The notes under the pieces are model-generated. The model was not told where the DNA came from. It did no database searches and saw nothing but the letters and a program-made list of their open reading frames with translations. The translations under genes were made by a program, and so were the position numbers. Below, in pieces: positions 55,052 to 64,000 of a stretch of 64,000 nucleotides of DNA. The stretch's first letter is position 1, and each line of letters opens with the position of its first letter. Where the stretch lies: the NCBI RefSeq assembly GCF_019083995.1, contig NZ_JAHRCU010000007.1:62001-126000 (forward strand). Reading direction: 5' to 3'. This DNA comes from Roseococcus sp. SDR. Its GTDB lineage: Bacteria > Pseudomonadota > Alphaproteobacteria > Acetobacterales > Acetobacteraceae.

Positions 55052-55591
55052 TCAGCCCTTCGCCTTCAGCGCGCTGAGTTCCGCCTTCAGCGCCGCGTTC
55101 TCGCTCTTCAGCGCGTCCAGCTCGTTGCGGCCCTGGAAGGGCGAGAAGAGGTTCATCGCGCGCTCCATCATCTGGATGTTGCGCTGGCTGATCTCCTCCA
55201 GGCTGAAAGGCTTCAGCGCCTGTTCCATGCCACGCCGCATCTCCTCCTGCTGGCGGGAGAAGCCGGCCATGGTCGCCTCCAGATAGCGCGGCAGCACGCC
55301 CTGCAGGCTATCGCCATAGAAGCCGATCAATTGCCGCAGGAAGCTCTCGGGAAGGAGGTGGCTGCCCTTCGCCTCCTCCTCCACGATGATCTGCGTGAGG
55401 ACGGAGCGCGTGATGTCGTCGCCCGATTTCGCGTCATAGACAACGAAGTCCCGCCCGGCGCGGACCATCTGGGCCAGGTCCTCCAGGGTGACGTAGCTGC
55501 TGCTCTCGGTGTTGTAGAGGCGCCGGTTGGCGTATTTCTTGACGACGACCGGAGGTTTCGCGGGCTTGGACTCGGCCGTTTGATCGGGCAT
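55052..55591 (-). CDS. phaR: PhaR polyhydroxyalkanoate synthesis regulator
   Basis: About 179 residues. The N-terminal PHB_acc_N-type domain is clear: VVKKYANRRLYNTESSSYVTLEDLAQMVRAGRDFVVYDAKSGDDIT. It is followed by helical segments and a C-terminal Leu-rich coiled coil (ALKSENAALKAELSALKAK). PhaR represses phasin/PHA genes and binds PHA granules. It is divergent from the PHA-synthase-like operon. A start three codons upstream (MHAMPD) is equally possible. Confidence 0.93.
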   Translation of the reverse strand: MPDQTAESKPAKPPVVVKKYANRRLYNTESSSYVTLEDLAQMVRAGRDFVVYDAKSGDDITRSVLTQIIVEEEAKGSHLLPESFLRQLIGFYGDSLQGVLPRYLEATMAGFSRQQEEMRRGMEQALKPFSLEEISQRNIQMMERAMNLFSPFQGRNELDALKSENAALKAELSALKAKG

Positions 55592-55724
55592 TGCATGCAT
55601 CCCAGTCTGGCTGCGGTTGGAATTCTGGCGTTTGTTGCACTGCAAGCGTAGCACGCCCGGCATGGGAAGCCGCAAGGCTTCGCGCTATGTTGCGGCTTCC
55701 ATCAACACATAGTCACGGGCATGG

Positions 55725-56120
55725 ATGAACTCCCCGGAGGATCTCGACCGCCTCGCCGCCGACTGGATCGCCCTCTGGGAGAGCGAGCTTGCCGGCCTGG
55801 GCCAGGACGCGGAGCTGGCCGAGGCCTGGTCCGCCTCGGTCGCGTTGATGGCGGCGTTCTGGCGCGCGCAGAGCGCGCAGATGGCGGCGGCGGCCAAATG
55901 GCAGGCGCCGCATGACCCCCCTGCCCGCCCGCCGGGGCCCGCGCCCGCTCAACCTGCACCTGATCCTGGGCGCGAGCCGGGGGATGGCGGCGATGATGAC
56001 GCCGCTGCCCTCCGCACCCGCCTCGCCGAGCTGGAGCGCCGGCTGGCCGCGCTCGAAGGCGGGCCAGGCGGAGGCGGCGCGGATCGCCGCAAGCCTCGGA
56101 CCCCTCGGCGCAAGTCCTGA
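55725..56120 (+). CDS. possible PHA accessory protein overlapping the synthase-like gene
   Basis: A 131-residue frame. The N-terminal half is helical (SPEDLDRLAADWIALWESELAGLGQDAELAEAWSASVALMAAFWRAQSAQM), reminiscent of PhaE/phasin-like helices. Then comes a Pro-rich linker and a coiled coil (LRTRLAELERRLAALEGG) with a basic tail. It overlaps the synthase-like gene out of frame for 209 bp. Both frames look coding; the helical half, which does not overlap, is the stronger evidence. Confidence 0.6.
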   Translation: MNSPEDLDRLAADWIALWESELAGLGQDAELAEAWSASVALMAAFWRAQSAQMAAAAKWQAPHDPPARPPGPAPAQPAPDPGREPGDGGDDDAAALRTRLAELERRLAALEGGPGGGGADRRKPRTPRRKS

Positions 56121-57141
56121 GGCGTTTCGCGGCGCCGTGCTGCGCCGCCTCTGGCGCGAGGATGCCGCCCTGCTGCGCGGCCTCGCCGCCTATCGCCGCC
56201 ACCCGCATGCCCGCCGGCTGACAGAGCCCGGCGTGATCTGGCAGGAGGGCACGGCCCGGCTGCTGGATTATGGCGGCCCCCAGGGACAACGTCAGGGAAG
56301 GTCCGTCCTCTTCGTGCCCTCGCTGGTGAACCGCGCCTATGTGCTCGACCTGGACGAGGGCGCCTCGCTCATGCGCTTCCTGGCCGGGCAGGGCATGCAG
56401 CCCCTGCTGCTCGACTGGGGCTGGCCCGGCCCGGTGGAGCGCCGCTTCACCCTGACAGATCACATCGCCGGAAGGCTGGAACGGGCGCTGATGGCGGCCC
56501 CGCCCGGGTTGATCCTGGCCGGCTATTGCATGGGCGGCCTTCTCGCGCTGGCCGCCGCCCAGCGCCGGCCGGATCGCGTGGCCGGGCTCGCCCTGCTCGC
56601 CACCCCCTGGGATTTCGGCGCCATCCCGCAGGCGCCCACCATGGCCAAGCTGCTGCCCGGCCTGGAACCCATGATGGCGCCGATGAACGCGCTGGGCGTG
56701 GACATGCTGCAAAGCCTCTTCGCGATGCTCGACCCCTATTCCATCGCGGAAAAATTCCGCGCCTTCGGCAAGCTGGACCCGGCCTCACCCCGCGCCCGGC
56801 GCTTCGTGGTGCTGGAGGATTGGCTGAATGACGGCGTGCCGCTGGCCGCCCCGGTGGCGCGCGAGGCGATGGGCGAATGGTATGGCCGGAACACGCCCGC
56901 CCGCGGCGAATGGGCGGTGGCCGGCCTGCCCGTGACGCCCGCGGAATGGAAGGGACCGAGCTTCGTGGCCGTCCCGGCGCGGGACCGCATCGTGCCGCCC
57001 GCCGCCGCCCTGCCGCTGGCCGCCGCCCTGCCCGGCGCGCAGGTCCATCTCGCCAAAGCCGGGCATATCGGCATGGTGGCGGGCGAAAATGCGGAAGCCG
57101 CGCTGTGGCGGCCGCTGCGGGACTGGATCAAGGGCCTCTAG
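55912..57141 (+). CDS. PhaC-like alpha/beta hydrolase (PHA synthase-like)
   Basis: A 409-residue protein with the PHA-synthase form of the lipase box, AGYCMGG (Cys206 as nucleophile), plus VLFVPSLVNRAYVLDL, LDWGWPGP, VPARDRIVPP (Asp) and KAGHIGM (His). The N-terminal RRGPRPLNLHL supports the ATG at 55912. Next to phaR it is probably a PHA synthase or a synthase-derived enzyme; class cannot be assigned with confidence. Confidence 0.85.
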   Translation: MTPLPARRGPRPLNLHLILGASRGMAAMMTPLPSAPASPSWSAGWPRSKAGQAEAARIAASLGPLGASPEAFRGAVLRRLWREDAALLRGLAAYRRHPHARRLTEPGVIWQEGTARLLDYGGPQGQRQGRSVLFVPSLVNRAYVLDLDEGASLMRFLAGQGMQPLLLDWGWPGPVERRFTLTDHIAGRLERALMAAPPGLILAGYCMGGLLALAAAQRRPDRVAGLALLATPWDFGAIPQAPTMAKLLPGLEPMMAPMNALGVDMLQSLFAMLDPYSIAEKFRAFGKLDPASPRARRFVVLEDWLNDGVPLAAPVAREAMGEWYGRNTPARGEWAVAGLPVTPAEWKGPSFVAVPARDRIVPPAAALPLAAALPGAQVHLAKAGHIGMVAGENAEAALWRPLRDWIKGL

Positions 57142-57229
57142 CTGCCGCAGCCCAGACATACCGCGCGCAAACTTGCCGCACCCCCTGTCTCACATTATAG
57201 CCGCGCGCAAAGTGAAGGCGTAGCAGACC

Positions 57230-59260
57230 TTGGCCAGTATCGACTCCCCCAGCACCTCCCCCAACCTCGCCCTCGCCGCCCAGGCCGCGATCCTCGCGCT
57301 GCCGGTGACGGAGGAGCGGCGGATGGCGGATTGCATCCGCGTCCTCGCCATGGATGCGGTGGAAAAGGCCAAGTCCGGCCATCCCGGCATGCCGATGGGC
57401 ATGGCGGATGTGGCCACCGTGCTCTTCACGCGCTTCCTGAAATACGACGCCGCCGATCCGCGCTGGGCCGATCGCGACCGTTTCGTGCTCTCGGCCGGCC
57501 ATGGCTCGATGCTGCTCTACAGCCTGCTGCACCTGACCGGGCATGCCGGCATGGAGATGGAGGTGCTGAAGAACTTCCGTCAGCTCCATTCCGCCGCCGC
57601 CGGCCATCCGGAATTCGGCGAGCACCCGGCCATCGAGATGACGACCGGCCCGCTCGGCCAGGGCATCTCCACCGCCGTCGGCATGGCGATGGCCGAGCGC
57701 ATGCTCGCCGCGCGCTTCGGCAAGTCGCTGGTGGATCACCGCACCTGGGTCATCTGCTCCGATGGCGATCTGCAGGAGGGCATCAGCCATGAGGCGGCGG
57801 CGCTGGCCGGCCATCTCGGCCTCGACAAGCTCACCGTCCTCTGGGACGACAACCACATCTCCATCGATGGCGACACCGCGCTCTCCTTCAGCGAGGATGT
57901 GCTGAAGCGCTACCAGGCCTATGGCTGGGCGGTGAAGCGGGTGGACGGGCACGATCACGAGCAGCTCGCCGCCGCCATGGCCGCCGCCACGCGCAGCAAG
58001 AAGCCCACCATCATCGCCTGCCGCACCATCATCGGCTTCGCGGCACCCAAGAAGGCCGGCACGGCGGGCAGCCATGGCGCGCCTCTGGGGGCCGACGAGA
58101 TTGCCGGCGCCAAGTCCGCGCTGGGCTGGAATGCCGAGCCCTTCACCATCCCCGAAGGCCTCAAGGCCAAGTGGGAGGAGGCAGGGCGCCGCTCCGCCGG
58201 CACCCGCCGCTCCTGGCTGAAGCGCCTGGCCAAGCACCCGATGCGCGCGGAGTTCGAGCGCGCCATGGCCGGCAAGCTGCCGGAGAACTGGGCCGAAGGG
58301 CTGAACGCGCTGCGCGCGACCTTCACCACCGAGAAGCCCAAGATCGGCAGCCGCATCGCCAGCCAGCGCAGCCTGGCCGCGCTGGTGCCCGCGGTGCCCG
58401 AGATGGTGGGCGGCAGCGCCGACCTCACCGGCTCCAACAACACCGATGTGAAGGGCGTGCCCGCCATCGGGCCGGGCAATTTCAACGGCCGCTACGTGCA
58501 TTGGGGCGTGCGCGAGCACGGCATGGCGGCCGCCATGAACGGCATGGCGCTGCATGGCGGCATCATCCCCTATGGCGGCACCTTCCTCATCTTCGCCGAC
58601 TACCTGCGCCCGGCACTGCGCCTCGCGGCCCTCATGCACCAGCGCGTCATCCATGTGCTGACGCATGACAGCATCGGACTCGGCGAGGACGGGCCGACGC
58701 ATCAGCCGGTCGAGACCATCGCCTCGCTGCGCGCCATCCCCAACCTCGCGGTGTTCCGCCCGGCGGACGCGATGGAGACGGCCGAGTGCTGGGAACTGGC
58801 GCTGCGCCGCACGGAAGGCCCCTCGGTGCTGGCCCTCTCCCGCCAGGCGCTGCCTGCGCTGCGCGAGGATGCGGGCGAGAACCGCTCGGCCCGCGGCGCC
58901 TATGTGCTGGCCGAGGCGGAGGGCGCGCGCGCCATCACGCTGGTCGCCACCGGCAGCGAGGTGCAGATCGCCCTCGCCGCCCGCGCGATGCTGGCCGAGC
59001 AGGGCATCCAGGCCGCCGTCGTCTCCTTCCCGAGCTGGGAGCTGTTCGCCCAGCAGGATGAGGAATACCGCGCCAGCGTGCTGGGCAGCGCGCCGCGCCT
59101 CGGGATCGAGGCCGGCATCGGCTTCGGCTGGGAGCGCTGGACCGACGCCTTCGTCGGCATGACCGGCTTCGGCGCCTCCGCACCGGCGGAAAAACTTTTC
59201 GAGCATTTCGGGATCACGGCCCCCGCCCTCGTCGCGGCCGCGAAGAAGCTTCTGGGATAA
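57230..59260 (+). CDS. tkt: transketolase
   Basis: A 676-residue thiamine-diphosphate enzyme moving C2 units between sugar phosphates. Visible: [16 protein letters not shown], the substrate-binding [12 protein letters not shown], the ThDP motif GDGDLQEG-like ([15 protein letters not shown] ... DDNHISIDG), and the pyrimidine-domain RFIHLGxxEHGM-like [10 protein letters not shown]. The start is a TTG (protein begins MASIDS); the window gives no better start before the conserved part. First gene of a tkt-gap-pgk cluster. Confidence 0.96.
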   Translation: MASIDSPSTSPNLALAAQAAILALPVTEERRMADCIRVLAMDAVEKAKSGHPGMPMGMADVATVLFTRFLKYDAADPRWADRDRFVLSAGHGSMLLYSLLHLTGHAGMEMEVLKNFRQLHSAAAGHPEFGEHPAIEMTTGPLGQGISTAVGMAMAERMLAARFGKSLVDHRTWVICSDGDLQEGISHEAAALAGHLGLDKLTVLWDDNHISIDGDTALSFSEDVLKRYQAYGWAVKRVDGHDHEQLAAAMAAATRSKKPTIIACRTIIGFAAPKKAGTAGSHGAPLGADEIAGAKSALGWNAEPFTIPEGLKAKWEEAGRRSAGTRRSWLKRLAKHPMRAEFERAMAGKLPENWAEGLNALRATFTTEKPKIGSRIASQRSLAALVPAVPEMVGGSADLTGSNNTDVKGVPAIGPGNFNGRYVHWGVREHGMAAAMNGMALHGGIIPYGGTFLIFADYLRPALRLAALMHQRVIHVLTHDSIGLGEDGPTHQPVETIASLRAIPNLAVFRPADAMETAECWELALRRTEGPSVLALSRQALPALREDAGENRSARGAYVLAEAEGARAITLVATGSEVQIALAARAMLAEQGIQAAVVSFPSWELFAQQDEEYRASVLGSAPRLGIEAGIGFGWERWTDAFVGMTGFGASAPAEKLFEHFGITAPALVAAAKKLLG

Positions 59261-59271
59261 GGACCAAGAAC

Positions 59272-60294
59272 ATGACGGTGAAGATTGCCATCAACGGCTT
59301 CGGGCGCATCGGCCGCCTCGTGCTGCGCGCGGCCTGCGAGAGCGGGCGCGACGACGTGGAGTTCGTGGCCATCAACGATCTCGGCTCGGTCGAAGCGAAT
59401 GCGCACCTGTTCCGCCATGACAGCGTGCATGGTCGCTTCCCGGGCGAGGTGATCGTCAATGGCGACAGCATCACCATCAAGGCCCATGGCAAGACCTGGG
59501 GCCCGATCAAGGTGACGGCCGAGCGCGACCCCTCCAAGCTGCAGTGGAACGGCGTGGATGTGGCGGCCGAATGCACCGGCATCTTCACCGCGCGCGACAA
59601 GGCCTCGATGCTGCTCGGCACGGGTGCGAAGAAAGTGCTGATCTCCGCCCCCGGCGACGGCGCCGACAAGACCATCGTCTACGGCGTGAACCACACCACG
59701 CTGACGGCCGAGGACAAGATCGTCTCCAACGCCTCCTGCACGACCAACTGCCTGGCGCCGATCGCCAAGGTGCTGCATGACCACTTCGGCATCCTGCGCG
59801 GCTACATGGTCACCATCCACGCCTATACGGGTGACCAGAACACGGTGGACACGCTGCACAAGGACCTGCACCGCGCCCGTGCGGCCGCCGTCTCCGCCAT
59901 CCCGACCTCGACCGGTGCGGCCAAGGCCGTGGGCCTCGTCATGCCGGAACTGAAGGGCAAGCTGGACGGCACGGCCATCCGCATCCCGACGCCGAACGTC
60001 TCGCTCGTCTCGCTCGATTTCGTGCCGGGCAAGACCGAGGGCCTGACGAAGGAGGCGATCAACGCCGTGATGAAGGCGGCCTCCGAGAGCGGCCCGCTGA
60101 AGGGCATCCTCGGCTACAACACGGCGCCGCTGGTGAGCATCGACTTCAACCACGACCCGCACAGCTCGACCTTCGACGCGACGCAGACGCAGGTGGTGGA
60201 TGGCGGCCTGGTGCGCGTGATGTCCTGGTATGACAATGAGTGGGGCTTCAGCAATCGCATGTCGGACACCGCTGCGTACTACGGGAAGCTGTGA
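59272..60294 (+). CDS. gap: glyceraldehyde-3-phosphate dehydrogenase
   Basis: A 340-residue protein: NAD-binding [14 protein letters not shown], catalytic Cys in [12 protein letters not shown], and [16 protein letters not shown] at the C-terminus. It sits 11 bp after tkt, with the ribosome region GATAAGGACCAAGAAC. It converts glyceraldehyde-3-phosphate to 1,3-bisphosphoglycerate and feeds Pgk encoded next. Confidence 0.97.
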   Translation: MTVKIAINGFGRIGRLVLRAACESGRDDVEFVAINDLGSVEANAHLFRHDSVHGRFPGEVIVNGDSITIKAHGKTWGPIKVTAERDPSKLQWNGVDVAAECTGIFTARDKASMLLGTGAKKVLISAPGDGADKTIVYGVNHTTLTAEDKIVSNASCTTNCLAPIAKVLHDHFGILRGYMVTIHAYTGDQNTVDTLHKDLHRARAAAVSAIPTSTGAAKAVGLVMPELKGKLDGTAIRIPTPNVSLVSLDFVPGKTEGLTKEAINAVMKAASESGPLKGILGYNTAPLVSIDFNHDPHSSTFDATQTQVVDGGLVRVMSWYDNEWGFSNRMSDTAAYYGKL

Positions 60295-60297
60295 TTT

Positions 60298-60462
60298 TTT
60301 GATGCCCTCAAGCGCCGGGCGCGCGCATCCGCGCGCTTGGCTTCGCGCCGCGTAAGGCGCGCCCAGCCGGACGGATGGTCTGGGCGCGCCGGCCGCTTTG
60401 CGGCCGGATCCTCTGGGCGCGGTTCTGCTTTTCGTTGGTTCGTCCTTTTGCCGGAGGCCCTG
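60298..60462. repeat. element related to the 53.4-kb MITE, between gap and pgk
   Basis: It opens GATGCCCTCAAGCG (60301-60314), sharing ATGCCCTCA with the 53.4-kb element, and closes GGAGGCCCTGA just before the pgk ATG. Its core GGCGCGCCGGCCGCTTTGCG (60383-60402) and following CGGCCGGATC match the 53.6-kb core in inverse orientation with about two differences. The terminal repeats are more decayed. It carries the pgk ribosome site at its right end. Confidence 0.6.
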
Positions 60463-61653
60463 ATGCCCGCGTTCCGCACCCTCGATGACCTCGATCCGCG
60501 CGGCAAGCGCGTGCTGCTGCGTGCCGACCTCAACCTCCCGGTGAAGGATGGCAAGATCACCGACATGACGCGCATCGAGCGCCTCTGCCCGACCATCGCG
60601 GAACTCTGCGCCAAGGGCGCGCGCGTCATCGTCTGCTCCCACTTCGATCGCCCCAAGGGCAAGCGCGTGCCGGAGATGTCGCTGAAGCCGATGCAGGCCG
60701 CCCTCTCCGCCTCGCTCGGCAAGCCCGTCGCCTTCGTGGATGACTGCATCGGCGCCGAGGCCGAGGCCGCCGCTTCCGCGCTGAAGGATGGCGAGGTGCT
60801 GCTGCTGGAAAACACCCGCTACCACGCGGGCGAAGAGAAGAACGACGCGGCGCTGGCGGCTGGTCTCGCCAAGCTCGCCGATGTGTTCGTGAATGACGCC
60901 TTCTCCGCCGCGCATCGCGCGCATTCCAGCACCGAGGGCGTGGCGCGGCTGCTGCCCGCCTATGCCGGGCGGCTGATGCAGCAGGAGCTGGAGGCGCTGG
61001 ATGCCGCACTCGGCAATCCGCAGCGGCCGGTGGTGGCCATCGTCGGTGGCGCCAAGGTTTCCACCAAGCTTGATCTGCTGGGGAACCTCTCCTCCAAGGT
61101 GGATGTGCTGGTGATTGGCGGCGCCATGGCCAATACCTTCCTGGCGGCGCAGGGCCATGCGGTCGGCAAGTCGCTGCAGGAGGCCGACATGCATGAGACG
61201 GCGCGCGAGATCCTGGCCGGCGCCAAGGCGCGCGGCTGCGAGATCGTCCTGCCGTTGGATCTGGTGGTGGCCGAGGGCTTCGCCGCGCATTCGCCGAACC
61301 GCGTGGTGGGCTTGGACGCCGTGCCGGCCGACATGATGGCGCTGGATGTGGGCCCCGCCACGGTGGCCGATGTGGTGAAGCGCCTGGCGGCGGCGAAGAC
61401 GCTGGTCTGGAACGGCCCCTTCGGTGCCTTCGAGATCGCGCCCTTCGATGCGGCGACGGTCGCGGTGGCGAAGGAGGTGGCGCGTCTCACCGAGGCCGGG
61501 CAGCTGCGCTCGGTCGGTGGTGGTGGTGACACGGTTTCCGCCCTGCGCCATGCCGGCGTTTCGGAGCGGATGAGCTATGTCTCCTCCGCCGGCGGCGCCT
61601 TCCTGGAATGGCTGGAAGGCAAAGAGCTCCCCGGCGTGGCAGCTCTCTCTTAA
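60463..61653 (+). CDS. pgk: phosphoglycerate kinase
   Basis: A 396-residue enzyme: [20 protein letters not shown] at the N-terminus, [23 protein letters not shown], and the nucleotide-site [14 protein letters not shown] near the C-terminus. The ATG at 60463 follows GGAGGCCC contributed by the repeat element; earlier in-frame starts would translate that element. It works with Gap in glycolysis/gluconeogenesis. Confidence 0.97.
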   Translation: MPAFRTLDDLDPRGKRVLLRADLNLPVKDGKITDMTRIERLCPTIAELCAKGARVIVCSHFDRPKGKRVPEMSLKPMQAALSASLGKPVAFVDDCIGAEAEAAASALKDGEVLLLENTRYHAGEEKNDAALAAGLAKLADVFVNDAFSAAHRAHSSTEGVARLLPAYAGRLMQQELEALDAALGNPQRPVVAIVGGAKVSTKLDLLGNLSSKVDVLVIGGAMANTFLAAQGHAVGKSLQEADMHETAREILAGAKARGCEIVLPLDLVVAEGFAAHSPNRVVGLDAVPADMMALDVGPATVADVVKRLAAAKTLVWNGPFGAFEIAPFDAATVAVAKEVARLTEAGQLRSVGGGGDTVSALRHAGVSERMSYVSSAGGAFLEWLEGKELPGVAALS

Positions 61654-61658
61654 GGTTT

Positions 61659-61706
61659 GCAAAGGCCAAGGCCTTTGCTGGGGTTCCAAGGGGCAAAGCC
61701 CCTTGG
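61659..61706. terminator. double hairpin between convergent pgk and SMP-30 genes
   Basis: Two perfect hairpins: GCAAAGGCCAAGGCCTTTGC (61659-61678) and CCAAGGGGC-aaa-GCCCCTTGG (61686-61706). They fill the gap between convergent stops. GGGGTTCCAAGGGGCAAAG-type sequences are, from my recollection, common intergenic repeats in Acetobacteraceae, so this may be a dispersed repeat acting as a two-way terminator. Confidence 0.65.
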
Positions 61707-61709
61707 TGC

Positions 61710-62624
61710 TCAATAGGGCAGCTTAAGGCCGGGTTCTGACCACGGCATGCTGACCAGCTTCCCCGTATTGGACAGCGTGATGTAGGCGGTGCGCATATCG
61801 GCCCCGCCAAAGCAGATATTGGTCGGCATGCGTTCCGGCATCTTCACCACGTCGAGGATCTCGCCCGCGGGCGAGACGGTGGTGATTTCCCCCGCAACCA
61901 GCGTGGCGACGACGATGTTGCCCGCCGCCGTGATGGCCAGGCTGTCCAGCCGGCGATAGCCCGGGAATTGGCAGAGCAGCGAGCCGCCACTGGTACTGGG
62001 CCAGGGGTTCTTGCGCAGGTGGCCGGGGCCCATGATGTCGAAGGCCCAGAGGCGGCCGGTTTCGGTCTCGGCGACATAGAGTTTTTCGCCATCCGGGCTG
62101 ATGCCAATGCCGTTGGCGCCGCCGAAGATGGGGAAGGCGGCCTCGATGATCTTGCTGCCGTCGAGCGCCGCCCAGTAGACGCCGCCATGGTCGCGATCGC
62201 GCGCGCGGACCTTGCCGAGATCGCTGAACCAGAAGCCGCCCTTGCCGTCGAGCTGCAGGTCGTTCGGGCCTTTCAGCATCACGTCGCCGCAGCGGTCATA
62301 GAGGGTGCGGACGCTGCCGGTGGCGATGTCCACCACCTCGATGCGGCCGTTCTTGTAGTCGGGCGCGGTGCCGGAGGGGCGGAGGATGTCCGGCTCCTCA
62401 TGCCAGGTGAAGCCGCCATTGTTGCAGAGGATGAGGGTGTTGTTCGGGCCGGCGGCCAGGCCGTTCGGGCCGCCGCCCGGGCGCGCAATGATGCTGCGCG
62501 TGCCATCCGGGGCGATGCGGGAGACGACCTGCGCCTCGATCTCGACCAGCGCGATGGAGCCGTCCGGCAGCACGACCGGGCCTTCCGGAAAACGCAGGCC
62601 CGTGGCCAGTGTTGTGAGAGACAT
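61710..62624 (-). CDS. SMP-30/gluconolactonase-like protein
   Basis: A 304-residue six-bladed propeller: LRFPEGPVVLPDGSIALVEI, PGGGPNGLAAGPNNTLILCNNGG, GPNDLQLDGKGGFWFSDLG and GANGIGISPDGEKLYVAETETGRL carry the metal-site Glu, Asn and Asp of the family. The ATG at 62624 has GAGGAGGAGC just upstream. It probably hydrolyses a sugar or organic-acid lactone. Confidence 0.92.
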   Translation of the reverse strand: MSLTTLATGLRFPEGPVVLPDGSIALVEIEAQVVSRIAPDGTRSIIARPGGGPNGLAAGPNNTLILCNNGGFTWHEEPDILRPSGTAPDYKNGRIEVVDIATGSVRTLYDRCGDVMLKGPNDLQLDGKGGFWFSDLGKVRARDRDHGGVYWAALDGSKIIEAAFPIFGGANGIGISPDGEKLYVAETETGRLWAFDIMGPGHLRKNPWPSTSGGSLLCQFPGYRRLDSLAITAAGNIVVATLVAGEITTVSPAGEILDVVKMPERMPTNICFGGADMRTAYITLSNTGKLVSMPWSEPGLKLPY

Positions 62625-62697
62625 ATGCGCTCCTCCTCTTTTGGTTCGGGCCAGGATGCGCCACGCTCGCGGTGCCGCCAAGATGGAGCCGTGCCGC

Positions 62698-64000
62698 ATG
62701 GACCCCGTGACGCTTGCCGTTCTCTCCGCCCGCTTCACCGCGATCGTGGAGGAGATGGGCGAGGGGCTGCTGCGGACGGCCTATAGCCAGATCCTGAACT
62801 CCAGCCGCGACTTCTCCATCGCGGTGACGGATGGCGCCTGCCGGCTCGTGGCGCAGGCGGACCATATTCCGGTGCATGTCGGCGCCATGCCCTTTGCCGC
62901 GAAGGCGGTGCGGGACGCGTTTGATGGGAAGATGAAGCCGGGCGACGTGTTTCTGCTGAACGACCCCTGGCATGGGGGAAGTCACCTGCCCGATCTGACG
63001 ATCGTGGTTCCGGTGTTCGAAGGCGGGCAGGTGCGGTTCTTCTCCGTGGTCCGCGCGCATCAGAGCGACATCGGCGGCGGCACGCATGGCGGCTACAATC
63101 CGGGTGCGACGGAGATCTGGCAGGAAGGCCTGCGCATCCCACCCATCCTGCTCGGCGAGCAGGGCGAAATGCGGGAAGATCTCGTCGCGATGCTGGCCCT
63201 CAACACCCGCATCAACCGCGATTTCCGGGGCGATCTCGCGGCCATGCTGGGCGCGGCCAAGCTCGGCGCCAACCGGCTGAATGAGCTGCTCGCGCAGCAT
63301 GGCGGCGAAGGCCTGATGGCGGCGGTGGAGGCCATCCTGGACCTCTCGCACGCGCATACGCGGCGCATCCTGGAATGCTGGCCGGATGGGACATGGACCG
63401 GCACCGCGCTGCTGGATGATGACGGGCACGGGAACGAGAACATCGCCATCCGCGCCACCTGCACCAAGCAGGGCGGCCGGCTCACCGTGGATCTGAGCGC
63501 GAGCGACGACCAGGTGCCCGGCTTCGTGAACTCCTCCTACCCCAACATGTTCTCGGCCGTCTGCATGGGTTTCGCCTATCTGCTCGATGCCGATGTGCAG
63601 AAGAACGAAGGCGCGTTTCGCGCGCTCAACGTCGTGGCGCGCGAGGGCAGCGTGGTCTGGGCGCGGGAGGGCGCGGCGGTGACGCTCTGCACCAGCCATT
63701 GCAGCAATGAGATCGTGGAGGCGATCATGCGCGCCATGCAGGGCTGTTGCCCCGAGCGCGCGATGGGCGGCTGGGGGCGGCGCTTCCGCATCGCCATCAC
63801 GGGGCGCGATGCGCGGCGCGGGGATCGGAAGTTCGTCTGGCACCTGTTCCATGCGCGACCCGGCGGCGGCGGGCATGCGAAGGGCGATGGCTGGTCCACC
63901 GCCGGCGAGTGGCATTCGGCGGGTGGCTTGAAATTCGGCAGCGTGGAAATGGCCGAGGCGCGCTTCCCGCTGCATTTCCGCCGCCATGAATTCTGCGCGG
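62698..64000 (+). CDS. hydantoinase B/oxoprolinase family protein, C-terminus missing
   Basis: This frame is open from ATG 62698 to the window edge (434 codons). It has MDPVTLAVLSARFTAIVEEMG, LRTAYSQILNSSRDFSIAVTD, GDVFLLNDPWHGGSHLPDL and SVVRAHQSDIGGGTHGGYN, the hallmarks of the HyuB subunit of N-methylhydantoinase/5-oxoprolinase-type ATP-dependent amidohydrolases. The HyuA partner is not in the window. It is divergent from the SMP-30 gene. Confidence 0.93.
   Translation, partial: MDPVTLAVLSARFTAIVEEMGEGLLRTAYSQILNSSRDFSIAVTDGACRLVAQADHIPVHVGAMPFAAKAVRDAFDGKMKPGDVFLLNDPWHGGSHLPDLTIVVPVFEGGQVRFFSVVRAHQSDIGGGTHGGYNPGATEIWQEGLRIPPILLGEQGEMREDLVAMLALNTRINRDFRGDLAAMLGAAKLGANRLNELLAQHGGEGLMAAVEAILDLSHAHTRRILECWPDGTWTGTALLDDDGHGNENIAIRATCTKQGGRLTVDLSASDDQVPGFVNSSYPNMFSAVCMGFAYLLDADVQKNEGAFRALNVVAREGSVVWAREGAAVTLCTSHCSNEIVEAIMRAMQGCCPERAMGGWGRRFRIAITGRDARRGDRKFVWHLFHARPGGGGHAKGDGWSTAGEWHSAGGLKFGSVEMAEARFPLHFRRHEFCA

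Noticed and set aside
58900-61713. 937-codon minus-strand open frame opposite tkt, gap and pgk
   Set aside because: Shadow of three housekeeping genes with textbook motifs on the plus strand.

Overview
The window is high-GC DNA from an alphaproteobacterium. The host gene content (a PhaR-type regulator with a PHA-synthase-like gene, a BLUF photoreceptor next to folE, TRAP and peptide-type transporters with Tat-exported binding proteins, a tkt-gap-pgk cluster) and the codon bias point to Acetobacteraceae, Roseomonas-like. That placement is inference; the window has no rRNA gene. Roughly the first 42.6 kb is one prophage whose left end, and presumably its integrase, lies outside the window. The remaining 21 kb is host chromosome.

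Prophage, left to right. A minus-strand HSP90-like (GHKL) ATPase runs off the left edge beside an S24 CI-type repressor. A divergent Cro-like gene opens a tightly overlapping early operon (1.7-9.3 kb): RuvC-like resolvase, a cysteine-rich Gp88/Gp37-like protein, an AAA nucleotide-binding protein plus DUF669 partner, a Cas4/RecB-type nuclease, an RNase H, an SF2 helicase, DUF6511, and then a primase-polymerase/helicase. An AT-rich, iteron-bearing gap follows at 11.6-12.1 kb and is the best replication-origin candidate. From 12 to 21 kb lie two ParB-DNA methyltransferase fusions of different catalytic class, a von Willebrand A (DUF1194-like) protein, and minus-strand clusters of small genes. Those clusters start from three copies of a shared promoter/operator module and carry two copies of a twin-hairpin intercistronic element.

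The late region (21-42 kb, plus strand) is a lambda-like siphovirus module: GpA terminase, gpW-like joiner, lambda-family portal, prohead protease fused to capsid, DUF2190 decoration protein, M15 endolysin, spanin pair with Rz1 nested out of frame, holin, neck and tail genes, a gpG/gpGT-like pair joined by a G GGA AAC slippery site, tape measure, tail tip proteins and a beta-helix tailspike. A lipoprotein moron and a strong intrinsic terminator close it.

The right prophage boundary lies near 42.63 kb. There, candidate integrase arm-type sites meet 2.6 copies of an 87-bp tandem repeat resembling a tRNA 3' end, followed by the 3' fragment of an NTF2-like gene.

Host region. folE is followed 8 bp later by a BLUF sensor. 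A LysR regulator faces an NmrA/QorB-like reductase. An orphan sensor kinase precedes a peptide-type binding protein whose leader is a TPP riboswitch with a visible anti-Shine-Dalgarno pairing. A nitroreductase-like/MarR operon has two perfect 12-bp palindromic operators. Then come an MBL hydrolase, a TRAP permease pair split by a 295-bp element with 14-bp terminal inverted repeats, the PHA locus, tkt-gap-(related repeat element)-pgk, an SMP-30 lactonase and a truncated hydantoinase B gene at the right edge.
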